64,000 nt of DNA from Thiohalocapsa sp963695445 (GTDB lineage: Bacteria; Pseudomonadota; Gammaproteobacteria; Chromatiales; Chromatiaceae): assembly GCA_963695445.1 (NCBI GenBank), contig CAVOGV010000061.1:62001-126000 (forward strand). The letters are read 5' to 3'. The position numbers and the translations under genes are program-made. Positions 17,885 to 27,928 of this stretch are shown piece by piece (the stretch's first letter is position 1; each line of letters begins with the position of its first letter). The notes under the pieces are model-generated. The model saw only the letters and a program-made list of their open reading frames with translations, did not search any database and had not been told where the DNA came from.

Positions 17885-18862
17885 ATGAACGAGCCAAACC
17901 CGCTGAGTGCCCCGTCGCGCCTGACGCCCGATACCCACCAGCGCGGTCGCGACAAGGTTTCGCGTATCCCGGTGAAGGTGGAGCCGACGCTGCAGATGCC
18001 GCGCAAGCCCGCGTGGATCCGCGCCAAGGCGCCTACTGGAGCGGGCGTCGCGCGCATCAAGCGCCTGCTGCGTGAGTCCGGGCTGGCGACCGTCTGTGAG
18101 GAGGCCCAGTGCCCCAACTTGGGCGAGTGTTTTAATCATGGCACCGCCACCTTCATGATCCTGGGCGACGTCTGTACCCGACGTTGCCCGTTCTGCGACG
18201 TCGCCCACGGCCGACCGCGGCCAATCGACGAGGCCGAGCCGGAACATCTCGCGCGCTCCATCGAACAGATGCGCCTGCGCTACGTGGTGATTACGTCGGT
18301 GGATCGCGACGATCTGCGTGACGGTGGCGCCGGCCACTTCGCGGCCTGCCTGCGAGCGGTGCGGGCGCGCAGCCCGCAGACCAGGCTGGAGGTGCTGGTG
18401 CCCGACTTCCGCGGTCGCGAACCCATCGCGCTCGCTGCCTTCGTTGGCGACGCGGTGCCGGATGTGTTCAACCACAACCTGGAGACCGTGCCGCGACTCT
18501 ACCGGGAGGCGCGTCCCGGTGCTGACTATGCCGGTTCCCTGGCCCTGCTGCGTGACTTCAAGGCGAAGCATCCGGCGGTACCGACCAAGTCCGGTCTCAT
18601 GCTCGGACTCGGCGAGACCCAGGACGAGGTGCAGGCCGTGATGCAGGATCTCCGTGCGCATGGCTGCGACATGCTGACCCTGGGCCAGTATCTGCAGCCG
18701 AGTCGCGATCATCTGCCCGTGCGTCGTTTCTGGACTCCGGATGAGTTTGATGCACTTGCCCGTATTGGCGAGGCCATGGGATTTTCCAATGTCGCCAGCG
18801 GACCGATGGTGCGCTCGTCCTACCATGCCGACCAGCAGGCCAAAGAGATGGTCGGCGGCTGA
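17885..18862 (+). CDS. lipA: Lipoyl synthase LipA
   Basis: A 325-residue radical-SAM enzyme inserting two sulfurs into octanoyl groups on lipoyl domains. The auxiliary cluster motif CEEAQCPNLGEC and radical-SAM motif CTRRCPFC are both present, as are GDVCTRRC, VFNHNLETVPRLY and the C-terminal RSSYHADQQAKEM with the serine ligand of the auxiliary cluster. The start at ATG 17885 follows a GAGG. The frame is intact. It consumes Fe-S clusters, linking it to the suf operon. Confidence 0.97.
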   Translation: MNEPNPLSAPSRLTPDTHQRGRDKVSRIPVKVEPTLQMPRKPAWIRAKAPTGAGVARIKRLLRESGLATVCEEAQCPNLGECFNHGTATFMILGDVCTRRCPFCDVAHGRPRPIDEAEPEHLARSIEQMRLRYVVITSVDRDDLRDGGAGHFAACLRAVRARSPQTRLEVLVPDFRGREPIALAAFVGDAVPDVFNHNLETVPRLYREARPGADYAGSLALLRDFKAKHPAVPTKSGLMLGLGETQDEVQAVMQDLRAHGCDMLTLGQYLQPSRDHLPVRRFWTPDEFDALARIGEAMGFSNVASGPMVRSSYHADQQAKEMVGG

Positions 18863-18903
18863 GTTGGGCCTGTCCGACGCTGCCGGTGCTACGGAGCCGC
18901 GTG

Positions 18904-19311
18904 ATGACTGTCATCTGGCTGGTCCTCGCCTTCGCGCTCTTCATGGCCGCGATCGGCTCCGTCTACGCGCTGAATCGGTTCGCCGCGCGTCGCTATGGCA
19001 GTGAACCCTTCTCGCTACCCAACGCCGCGTTGATGCTGGTCGTCAACCTGTTGCTGTTGTCGGCGTTCTCCGGAGTCGCGGACGGGCAGGGCGGTTTGAT
19101 TCAGCATGCGATCGAACGACCCGGCGACGTTGGTCAAGTTGTCCGTCGCGGCCTTGCTCGGGCTGTGGATGTTCGCCGTTGTCGCCCGCCGCAGCAGCGT
19201 CTGGATCGCACTCTATGCGGTGCCGTTGATGGCCGTCGGTGCCATCGCGATCCTGCCCAGTTTGCTGTTTCACAAGCTAGCCTGGGCCGTGATGAGGCGG
19301 GTCGTTCATAA
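18904..19311 (+). CDS. Small polytopic membrane protein of unknown function (frameshifted)
   Basis: The N-terminal frame encodes two membrane helices (IWLVLAFALFMAAIGSVYAL and AALMLVVNLLLLSAFSGVA). Near 19095-19110 the hydrophobic pattern moves to another frame (LSVAALLGLWMFAVVARRSS, VWIALYAVPLMAVGAIAILP), then VMRRVVHNSSEVFVV. One indel is inferred; the true end cannot be fixed and could extend past 19311. GGAG precedes the GTG/ATG pair at 18901/18904. The family is not recognized. It follows lipA in the same direction. Confidence 0.45.
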   Translation: MTVIWLVLAFALFMAAIGSVYALNRFAARRYGSEPFSLPNAALMLVVNLLLLSAFSGVADGQGGLIQHAIERPGDVGQVVRRGLARAVDVRRCRPPQQRLDRTLCGAVDGRRCHRDPAQFAVSQASLGRDEAGRS

Positions 19312-19448
19312 CAGCTCGGAAGTCTTCGTGGTGATCTCCTTTTCTTGGCTCAATCGCGCCGCGCGCTATCGGCCAGGAATTCCGCAACGGATCCTCGCCA
19401 CCGATCCTCGCTACTCGCGACTCGATCCATCCAACCTCGCCCGCACCC

Positions 19449-20232
19449 ATGGAAGCCTACGCCGTCGTCAAACAACTGTTGCTGCCGCCAGGCATCATTC
19501 TGCTGCTGCTTGCGGTCGCGTTCTTCTTGGTGCGCGGCACCCTCGGGCGTTTGCTCTTGTTCGTGGCTTGGTCGGTGCTGTTGATCATGAGCCTGCCAGG
19601 GTTTGCCGTGCCGCTGATCGGATCATTGGAACGCTATCCGGCGCTGGAGCCGGAGCAGGTGTCCGCGGTCGATGCCGATGCCATCGTCGTGCTCGGGCGC
19701 GACGGTCTACGCGTCAGCTCCCGAGTACGGCGGTCACACCGTCGACGGCAACAGCCTCAAGCGCATCCGCTACGCCGCCTGGCTGCAGCGGCGCACCGGT
19801 CTGCCGGTCTATGTCAGCGGGGGTGCCGGCGAAAAGGCGCCAGGTCCGGCGATGGTGCGGGTGTTGGAAGAGGAATTCTCCGTGCCGGTCGCCGGCATGG
19901 AACGAGACAGCCGTACAACCTGGGAGAACGCCACGCTGACGGCGCCAATGCTGCGCGCGGATGGCATCCGGCGGGTATTGTTGGTGACTCAGGCCTGGCA
20001 TATGCCGCGGGCGGTCGAGGCCTTTGAGCGGGCCGGGGTCGATGTGGTGCCGGCGCCTACCTACTTCGTCAACCGCCCCGTCGATCGATCGGGCCAGACC
20101 TGGCGCGATCAGTACAAGGACTGGCTCCCGCAGGCCGCGGCCTTCCAGATCAGCTTCTATGCGATCCACGAGCTGTTCGGCCGGGTTTATTATGACCTGC
20201 GTGCGTTGTTGAGCGGGGGTGATCGATCATGA
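19449..20232 (+). CDS. YdcF/ElyC-like DUF218 membrane protein (frameshifted)
   Basis: DUF218 protein with two N-terminal membrane helices (PPGIILLLLAVAFFLV and LLLFVAWSVLLIMSLPGFAV) and a cytoplasmic or periplasmic Rossmann-like domain. Landmarks are DADAIVVLG, then APEYGGHTVDGNSLKRIRYA, LPVYVSGG, MERDSRTTWENA and VTQAWHMPRAVEAFE. E. coli ElyC/YdcF relatives affect envelope and peptidoglycan biogenesis. The frame breaks near 19700, where IVVLG should continue into ATVYASAPEYGG; one extra G in a GGG run explains it. Length about 260 residues is normal. Confidence 0.8.
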
Positions 20233-20566
20233 TGCAGAGGTTTTCGTGTGGGCCCGCGTGGTCGCGGCGATCGGCGGCAGCGTCGCGGCGTCGACGCGCG
20301 CGCGTGGCCGCGTCCACAGACGCCGGTGTCGTGGCCGGCTTCGCCGATACGCAGATCGATCTCAGCGTCGCCGATGCCTGGGCTTACGACTACGCCAGAA
20401 GCTGCTTCGAGAATCGCTTTCGCGGCTGCGCGCACATCGGCGCCGCGCCGCGTAAACGGGGTAACCTACGCGTCGAGCTTCGACTGCCGATCGGCGTTAA
20501 CACGCTAGTCGGCCCCTGCCGTCGCGACCCTCGGCGCAAGTGCTGACTCAAGGACCTGCTGAATCC
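20233..20566. other. Intergenic gap between ydcF-like gene and darP
   Basis: Open frames exist on both strands but are arginine/alanine-rich, lack ribosome sites and resemble no family, so no gene is called. No repeat or terminator is obvious. Confidence 0.4.
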
Positions 20567-20569
20567 GTG

Positions 20570-21118
20570 ATGAACCCGAACCCGAAACAAATCGATCAGA
20601 ATCAAGACCCGACCGACGAGGCCGATGCCGATCTCTACGACGGCCCCAGCAAGAGCCAGGTCAAACGCGACCTACACGCGTTGCAGGCCTTGGCCGAACA
20701 GATGCTGTCGTTGCCCCGCGCCGAATTGGAACGGCTGGATCTGGGCGAGGCCACCTGGGTCGCCATCGACGAGACCGCCCGCATCAAAGATCAGCGCGCG
20801 TTGCGCCGGCACTTCAAGCGCATCGCCAACTGCCTGGCCCGCGAAAACACCGAGCCGTTGCAGGACCTGCTGGCCGCCCGCGACCAAAAGGCGCGCGAGG
20901 CCAGCACCCGCCATCACCAACTCGAGCGCTGGCGCACCCGACTCATCGACGAGGGCGACGCCGCGTTGACGGAGTTCCTCGACGCCCATCCGGATGCCGA
21001 CCGTCAACAATTACGCACCCTCGTCCGCGCCGCCCAGCGCGACAGCGAGCGCGGCAAGCCCGACGCCCCGCGTAAGCTGTTCCGACTGCTGCGAGAGGTT
21101 GTGGAAGGCGGACGCTGA
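20570..21118 (+). CDS. darP: Ribosome biogenesis factor DarP (YjgA)
   Basis: An 182-residue acidic/basic helical protein of the DarP (formerly YjgA, DUF615) family that binds late 50S ribosomal intermediates. Motifs are GPSKSQVKRDLHALQALAEQ, LPRAELERLDLGE, RIKDQRALRRHFKRIANCLA and a C-terminal helical region ending in LFRLLREVVEGGR. The ATG at 20570 is preceded by an in-frame GTG at 20567. The frame is intact. Its usual divergent neighbour pmbA is not seen here. Confidence 0.93.
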   Translation: MNPNPKQIDQNQDPTDEADADLYDGPSKSQVKRDLHALQALAEQMLSLPRAELERLDLGEATWVAIDETARIKDQRALRRHFKRIANCLARENTEPLQDLLAARDQKAREASTRHHQLERWRTRLIDEGDAALTEFLDAHPDADRQQLRTLVRAAQRDSERGKPDAPRKLFRLLREVVEGGR

Positions 21119-21241
21119 TGCTGGCGTTTGCGATGAATGCTGCTTCGACTTCAAGCTTTAGGGCTTGGTCCCGTGTAGACGGAGCATCAGCGTCATTGGA
21201 TGGAATGGCGAAACCCCAAACCCGTAGTACTCATCCCAACA

Positions 21242-22360
21242 ATGCCCGAGCAACTATTCCACACCGCCACCGCCCCGTTCGAGGCCGCCCTGCGCGTGCC
21301 GATCCTGCCGGCCGGGCATCGCTCCCGACGCCTGCATGGGCACAGCTTTACGGCGCGGGTGCGTGCCGAGCTGCCAACCGGATGGGCGGAGTTCGACGGC
21401 GCCGAGAGTGATGCCCTGCGCGAGGCTCTCGCGCGGTGCGTCGCACCGCTGGACTACGCCGACCTGAACGCTGAGCTGCCGGTGCCCACCGACGAGAATC
21501 TGGCGCGGTGGGTGCGCGATCGGCTGCTTGGGAGCTTGGTCGTGCCGGGAGCGGTGCCGGGTATCGCCAGCGTCGGCATTCGCAGCACGGCGGATACCGG
21601 CGTCGATCTGGGCGCCGACGATCACGCCCATCTGTGGCATCGCTTCCGGTTCGAGGCCGCGCATCGGCTGCCGAATGTGCCGGAGGGCCACCAATGCGGG
21701 CGCATGCATGGCCATGGCTTCGAGGTCATCCTGCACGCCGATCAGGACCTGGCCGGCGCCGATATGGGCATCGACTTCGACCGCATCGCCGCGCATTGGG
21801 AGCCGCTTGGCGCAGAGCTTGATCACGTCTGCCTGAACGACATCCCCGGCCTGAGCAATCCCACCAGCGAACTGCTGTGCCAGTGGCTGTGGCAGCGCCT
21901 CAAGCCGGAGTTGCCGGCGCTGTCCTGGGTCAGCGTCTACGAGACCGCCACCGCCGGCTGCCACTTCGACGGCAGCCACTATCGCATCTGGAAGGACCTG
22001 CGCTTCGAGAGCGCGCTGCGGCTCACCCGTGCGCCGGACGGCGACCGGCGTCGGCGGCTGCACGGACACAGCTATCTGCTGCGTCTGCACCTGAGCGCGC
22101 CGCTGGACGAGGTGCTCGGCTGGACCGTGGACTACGGCGACGTCAAGGCCCTGTTCAAGCCGGTCTATGCCCAGCTCGATCACCATCGACTCGATCAGCT
22201 GCCGTTGCTCGATGGTGCCGATCCGGCACGGCTGGCGCTGTGGATGCGCGAGCAAGTGGCCGCTGAGCTGCCGCAACTCGAACGCATCGATCTGCACCAG
22301 ACCCCGGGCTGCGGCGTGTCGCTGTGCTGGGGCGCGCTCGGCCCCGCGTTGCCGGCCTGA
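21242..22360 (+). CDS. Triple-domain QueD-like (6-carboxytetrahydropterin synthase family) protein
   Basis: 372 residues made of three tandem QueD/PTPS T-fold units (about 1-125, 130-250, 251-372). The middle unit keeps all family residues: zinc histidine 141 (AAHRLP), catalytic cysteine 152 (GHQCGRMHGH), zinc histidines 156 and 158, LDH at 193-195 and E234 (VYET). Units one and three retain only HGH (32-34, 274-276); both lack the first zinc histidine and the cysteine, and unit one has LDY in place of LDH. QueD makes 6-carboxytetrahydropterin for queuosine. The gene ends 2 bp before queE. Start ATG 21242 or ATG 21200. Only one of three domains should be catalytic. Confidence 0.85.
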   Translation: MPEQLFHTATAPFEAALRVPILPAGHRSRRLHGHSFTARVRAELPTGWAEFDGAESDALREALARCVAPLDYADLNAELPVPTDENLARWVRDRLLGSLVVPGAVPGIASVGIRSTADTGVDLGADDHAHLWHRFRFEAAHRLPNVPEGHQCGRMHGHGFEVILHADQDLAGADMGIDFDRIAAHWEPLGAELDHVCLNDIPGLSNPTSELLCQWLWQRLKPELPALSWVSVYETATAGCHFDGSHYRIWKDLRFESALRLTRAPDGDRRRRLHGHSYLLRLHLSAPLDEVLGWTVDYGDVKALFKPVYAQLDHHRLDQLPLLDGADPARLALWMREQVAAELPQLERIDLHQTPGCGVSLCWGALGPALPA

Positions 22361-22362
22361 AC

Positions 22363-23010
22363 ATGGCTTACAGCATCAAGGAGTGTTTCTATACGCTGCA
22401 AGGCGAGGGCGCCCGCACTGGTCGCGCCGCGGTGTTCTGCCGCTTCAGCGGTTGCAACCTTTGGTCGGGCCGGGAGCAGGACCGTGACGCGGCGATCTGC
22501 GACTTCTGCGACACCGACTTTCGCGGCACCGACGGCGACGGTGGTGGACGCTTCGACACCGCCGCGGCCCTGGCCGAGCATGTGGCATCGTATTGGCGGC
22601 CTGAATCGGCGGCCGAGCCCGGCGTGCGACCCTACGTGGTCTGCACCGGTGGCGAGCCGCTGCTGCAACTGGACCTGGCCTTGATCGACGCACTGCACGC
22701 CAACGGCTTCGAGATCGCCGTGGAGACCAACGGCACCTTGCCGGTGCCGGCGGGCGTCGACTGGATCTGCGTCAGCCCCAAGGCGGACGCCGAGCTGGTG
22801 CAGATCAGCGGCGACGAGCTCAAGCTGGTCTTTCCGCAGCCGCTGGCGCCGCCCGAGCGCTTCGCCGGGCTCGACTTCCAGCATCGCTTCCTGCAACCGA
22901 TGGACGGTCCGGCCCTGGCCGCCCATACCGCCGCCGCCATCGCCTACTGCAAGGCGCATCCGCGCTGGCGGCTCGGCTTGCAGACCCACAAGATCATCGG
23001 TATCCGCTGA
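22363..23010 (+). CDS. queE: 7-carboxy-7-deazaguanine synthase QueE
   Basis: A 215-residue radical-SAM enzyme converting 6-carboxytetrahydropterin to 7-carboxy-7-deazaguanine in preQ0/queuosine synthesis. The N-terminus SIKECFYTLQGEGARTGRAA is family-specific. The cluster motif is the long-spaced form: a cysteine in FSGCNLW, about 14 residues later CDFC, as in the Burkholderia-type QueE. CTGGEPLLQ binds SAM. It starts 2 bp after the QueD-like stop, so the two are translationally coupled. The frame is intact. Confidence 0.95.
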   Translation: MAYSIKECFYTLQGEGARTGRAAVFCRFSGCNLWSGREQDRDAAICDFCDTDFRGTDGDGGGRFDTAAALAEHVASYWRPESAAEPGVRPYVVCTGGEPLLQLDLALIDALHANGFEIAVETNGTLPVPAGVDWICVSPKADAELVQISGDELKLVFPQPLAPPERFAGLDFQHRFLQPMDGPALAAHTAAAIAYCKAHPRWRLGLQTHKIIGIR

Positions 23011-23018
23011 ATCCTTCC

Positions 23019-24446
23019 ATGCACCCCGATAAGTGCGCCGACATGGCGATTCGCCGCGCGGTCGATCCAGCCCTGCTGCTGATCGCCGGTGCCTATCTGA
23101 TCGCCGCGCTGGTTGGCCTGCCGCTGTTCGGCGACGGTGGCTACTACTTTTTCAAGCTCGCGACCGACGGTGAGCCGCTGCTGCCCAATCTTCGCTACAC
23201 GGCCCTGCTGCCGCAGTTGCCGGGGCTCGCCGCCATGCAGTTCACGGCCGACCCGGTGCTGCTGCGGCATGTGTTCAGCATCAGCTATCAGTCGTTGCCC
23301 TGGCTATCGCTGGCGGCCTGCTGGTTGCTGCTGCGTCGGCGCATGCCTTGGCTGATGTTGCTGCCGCTGCTGTCACTCGCGGGCACGCTGCTGAACTTCT
23401 CCGCCGTCTCCGAGCTGCTGAGCGGGCTGTACCTGGTCTGGCCGCTGGTGCTGGCGATGGCCCTCGCGCCCGAACGGCCCTGGGTGCGGGTCTACGCGTT
23501 CTTGAGCGGGCCGCTCTTGTTGGCGTTGCACCCGATGGCCTTTGTGCTCGCCTTCGCACTGGCCGCGGCGGCGGGGTTCATTGCCTGGCGTGCTCCAGAC
23601 CTGCGGCGTGTCTGGCGCCGGCTTGCCATCTGGATCGGGTTAAACGGCCTGATCCGGCTGGTGTGGACCCTGGTCGGCGCCAACGCCTACGAGCGTACCA
23701 ATCTTACCGATACCGGGATGGCGCACTACCTGCTGCCCGAGACCGCCATGCAGCAGCTGCTGCTCGGTGCCGTGTTGGTCTGTGCGTTGCTTGCGGTCGG
23801 CGCCGAGCTGCTGCGCCGATCACTGACCTTGACTGCGCGTCGCCACGCCCTGGTGGACTGGATGCTTGGGTTCGCGTGCGCACTGCTGCTGATCGCGTCG
23901 ATTGGCGTATCGGCCGAGTTCCTGCTGGGGCAGGGCATCAAGCTCAAGGCCGGGCTGACCTTCGTCGTCGCCGTGTTGCTGATGGGGCTGGCCTTTCTCG
24001 TCGGCTCGCTGAGCCGCGCGGATGCCGCGACAGGTGCGATGCAGGCCTGTCGGGGTGCGCTGCCGTATCGTCTCGTCGCGGTGGCGATTCTGACCCTGGT
24101 GCTGGCGAAATCCGCTGCCTGGTGGACCGCGACGCGCGGATTACAGGATGCCATCGCTGACAGCGCCGGTCCTTGTATCGTCTTTACCGTCGATCAGCCG
24201 TTCGGCCTGCAGTGGCCGTGGATGAACATCGTCGATGACTGGGTCGCACCGGTCAACGCGCTCGCGTTTCGACCGCGCATCCCGCGCGCGGACGGGCAGG
24301 GCATCGAGCCGATGCCGCTGCTGCTCCCCGGCGACGGCTGCCGGGTGCTGGAAGACACCGTCGTCGCCTACATGACCGACTGGATCGAACGCCCCTGGGC
24401 GGTGCTGAATGATCGCTTCGGGCCGCTGCGGGTGCCTGCAGGGTAG
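23019..24446 (+). CDS. Polytopic membrane protein of unknown function
   Basis: A 475-residue protein with about 10-11 membrane helices in the first 380 residues and a soluble C-terminal domain of about 95 residues containing CIVFTVDQPFGLQWPWMN and two cysteines. The overall plan (first loop with GDGGYYFFKLATDGEPLLPN, C-terminal soluble tail) resembles GT-C type glycosyltransferases or O-antigen-type membrane enzymes, but no diagnostic motif is seen. It starts 8 bp after queE (ATG 23019; ATG 23043 possible), so it is co-transcribed. Function unknown. Confidence 0.6.
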   Translation: MHPDKCADMAIRRAVDPALLLIAGAYLIAALVGLPLFGDGGYYFFKLATDGEPLLPNLRYTALLPQLPGLAAMQFTADPVLLRHVFSISYQSLPWLSLAACWLLLRRRMPWLMLLPLLSLAGTLLNFSAVSELLSGLYLVWPLVLAMALAPERPWVRVYAFLSGPLLLALHPMAFVLAFALAAAAGFIAWRAPDLRRVWRRLAIWIGLNGLIRLVWTLVGANAYERTNLTDTGMAHYLLPETAMQQLLLGAVLVCALLAVGAELLRRSLTLTARRHALVDWMLGFACALLLIASIGVSAEFLLGQGIKLKAGLTFVVAVLLMGLAFLVGSLSRADAATGAMQACRGALPYRLVAVAILTLVLAKSAAWWTATRGLQDAIADSAGPCIVFTVDQPFGLQWPWMNIVDDWVAPVNALAFRPRIPRADGQGIEPMPLLLPGDGCRVLEDTVVAYMTDWIERPWAVLNDRFGPLRVPAG

Positions 24447-24517
24447 GGCTTGTTGACTAAGGCGATTGCCTAACGGTCATGGCTCGGTGCCACCCCGCGA
24501 GATTCAGCGTGCCTCAA

Positions 24518-24968
24518 CTAAGCTGCCAGCAATCGGTCGAGCTGGTTGGCGAACGCCTGCCGGTCGGCCTTGCTGAACGCCGGTGGGCCACCGGTATCGA
24601 CGCCACTGCTGCGCAGGGTGTCGAGGAAAGTCGCGCATGTTCAGGCGCTGGCGGATGTTCTCGCGGGTGTAGAGCTCGCCGCGGGGGTTCAGGGCCAGGC
24701 AACCCTTGTCGATGACCTCGGAGGCGAGCGGGATATCGGCGGTAATGACCAGGTCTCCGGGCGCGGCCTGTTGCACGATGTAATTGTCCGCCACATCAAA
24801 GCCGGCCGAGACCTGAACCGTCCGGATGTTGCGCGAGCCCGGCACCTGAACCGGCTGGTTGGCAACCAGCGTCAGCATCAGCGGTACCCGGTCCGCGGCA
24901 CGGAAGAGGATCTCTTTGATGACGTTGGGGCAGGCGTCGGCATCGACCCAGATCTGTTTGGAACTCAT
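24518..24968 (-). CDS. YaiI/YqxD family (UPF0178) protein, one-base frameshift
   Basis: UPF0178 protein, a PIN/NYN-like predicted nuclease fold: IWVDADACPNVIKEILFRAA at the N-terminus, VSAGFDVADNYIVQQAAPGD, VITADIPLASEVIDKG and NPRGELYTRENIRQRLNMRDF. After NMRDF a single extra T (TTTCC for TTCC, about 24630) throws the frame; removing it gives LDTLRSSGVDTGGPPAFSKA and a normal C-terminus QLDRLLAA with stop at 24518. This is a clear homopolymer-type indel. Start ATG 24968, with GTG 24971 before it. Confidence 0.9.
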
Positions 24969-25122
24969 CACCTCGTCCTATTCGGGCAGTGGAGAAGCGC
25001 TGCATCGTAGCGTGTGGCGCCGCTATGGTTCCGGGGGCGGCCTTTCCCGTCGGCAGTTCGGATCAAAACCGGTCGGGAATACCCGCGCCCCAAGGCCAAA
25101 CTAATTGTAAAATTGCTGCCTT

Positions 25123-25153
25123 CCAGCAAAAAAAGCAAAAACCCCGAGGGGTT
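25123..25153 (-). terminator. Intrinsic-terminator-like hairpin facing the minus strand
   Basis: Stem AACCCC (25140-25145) and GGGGTT (25148-25153). Read on the minus strand it is followed by a T-rich tract (TTTTTGCTTTTTTTG, 25127-25141). No minus-strand gene ends here: the YaiI-like gene starts to its left and rhlE is on the plus strand. Confidence 0.55.
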
Positions 25154-25349
25154 CTGCTGTATCCTGCGCGAGTCGAGTGCCCGGTCGGTCAGCACTCATC
25201 GCGATGTCATCTTCGTCGCAAGACTTTGAGCCGTTTGCCCAGCGCTGATTCCGGCGCGGGCGTCCCGCTTAGATTTCCCCGTATCCAGCCCGGACCGGCT
25301 CCCGCCGGCGCATATCGCGCCTGGGAGGGCGAGACTGGAGCTTATCCCA

Positions 25350-26828
<1,479 letters not shown>

Positions 26829-26882
26829 GTTCGAGGCCAGGGTCTGAGGAGTTGGTCCGAGCACTGAGTCGGACGCTTACGA

Positions 26883-26911
26883 CGCCGCGCATCTGCGCGG
26901 CGTTTTTGTTT
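26883..26911 (+). terminator. Rho-independent terminator after rhlE
   Basis: CGCCGCGC (26883-26890), loop ATCT, GCGCGGCG (26895-26902), followed by TTTTTGTTT. A perfect 8-bp GC-rich stem with a U-tract; separates rhlE from the sdh operon. Confidence 0.9.
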
Positions 26912-27193
26912 GCGATCTATTTCGCAGTACTTGGGTCAGACAATTTGACTATTGCAATCTCGTGGTTGTCAGAATGGGCAATGGCCGATAGGATGCTGCG
27001 GTGCACAAAAAACGACCGACCTGCAAACCGATGCGGGCACCGGACCAAGCGAGGGCATGCCTGGCCGTCTCGTTGCCGCGGCTTCAACTGAACCGAATGC
27101 TCGCCGCTCGGTCACAGGCGTAGTCCACCCCATCGGTCGACAGCGGGCAGACACCGCGGCCTCGCGCCGGAACCACTGAGTCAGAGGAGCATA
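26912..27193. other. Leader region of the sdh operon
   Basis: About 280 bp without a supported gene. It is AT-richer near 26915-26960 (possible promoter zone) and ends in the sdhC ribosome site AGAGGAG. Confidence 0.4.
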
Positions 27194-27568
27194 ATGACAA
27201 CGAAACGCCCTGTTTTCCTCGAGATTTGGCGGGTCAACCTGCCTATACCAGGCATGGTCTCGATCCTGCACCGCCTTAGCGGTGTGTTGATGGTGCTGGC
27301 CATTCCCGTGTTTACGGCCCTGTTTGCGCAGGCACTGTCGGGGCCGGACGGATTCGCCGCCGCGGCCGCCTTCGTCGGCCACCCCCTGATCAAACTGACG
27401 CTGTTACTGCTGGGCTGGGCCTTGCTGCATCACCTGTTCGCGGGTATCCGCTATCTGGTCATCGACTTCGGCTGGGGCGTCGACCTGCCCACCGCGCGCA
27501 AGACCGCCTGGACCGCGCTGTCCGCGGCGCTGCTGGTGACCATCGTCGGCGGGGGGATGCTGCTATGA
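27194..27568 (+). CDS. sdhC: Succinate dehydrogenase cytochrome b556 subunit SdhC
   Basis: A 124-residue membrane anchor with three helices. The N-terminus RPVFLEIWRVNLPIPGMVSI and the SILHRLSGVLM segment (serine and arginine at the quinone site) are typical, and heme-ligand histidine is in LLHHLFAGIRYL. It anchors SdhAB and binds heme b and ubiquinone in the inner membrane. It begins after AGAGGAG and overlaps sdhD by 4 bp. Confidence 0.95.
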   Translation: MTTKRPVFLEIWRVNLPIPGMVSILHRLSGVLMVLAIPVFTALFAQALSGPDGFAAAAAFVGHPLIKLTLLLLGWALLHHLFAGIRYLVIDFGWGVDLPTARKTAWTALSAALLVTIVGGGMLL

Positions 27569-27907
27569 GCCGCCGCGCATCCGGACTCAAGGCGTGGGTG
27601 GTGCAACGCGCCACCGCGATTTACCTCGCCCTGTTTGGCGTCTATTTGACGCTCCATTTCGCACTCGATGCCCCGGCCGACCATGCCGCGCTGGTGAGCT
27701 TGGACAACGACACCCTGGGTGGCCGTCAGCCTGCTGCTGTTCATTCCGGCGATGCTAGCCCATGCCTGGGTCGGCATCCGCGATGTGTTCATGGACTACC
27801 TGAAGCCCATCGGCTTGCGCGTGGCGGCGTTGACCCTGATGGCGTTCGTCTTGCTGGCCTCCGGACTCTGGGCCATGCAGGCAATCATCGTTGCCCGAAT
27901 CGCCTGA
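27565..27907 (+). CDS. sdhD: Succinate dehydrogenase membrane anchor SdhD (one-base frameshift)
   Basis: The second membrane anchor, about 114 residues. The N-terminal frame has GLKAWVVQRATAIYLALFGV; the rest, SLLLFIPAMLAHAWVGIRDV with the heme-ligand histidine and YLKPIGLRVAALTL, lies in another frame. Removing one T in AGCTTGG (about 27702) gives a continuous WTTTPWVAVSLLLF, matching the family. This is a single-nucleotide indel, almost certainly artefactual given the intact operon around it. Confidence 0.92.
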
Positions 27908-27928
27908 GCGGCCATCGCGAGGAGCCTC

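Noticed and set aside
20229..20546. 105-codon open frame between the ydcF-like gene and darP
   Set aside because: Arginine-rich composition, overlapping open frames on both strands and no family resemblance or ribosome site point to chance in GC-rich DNA.
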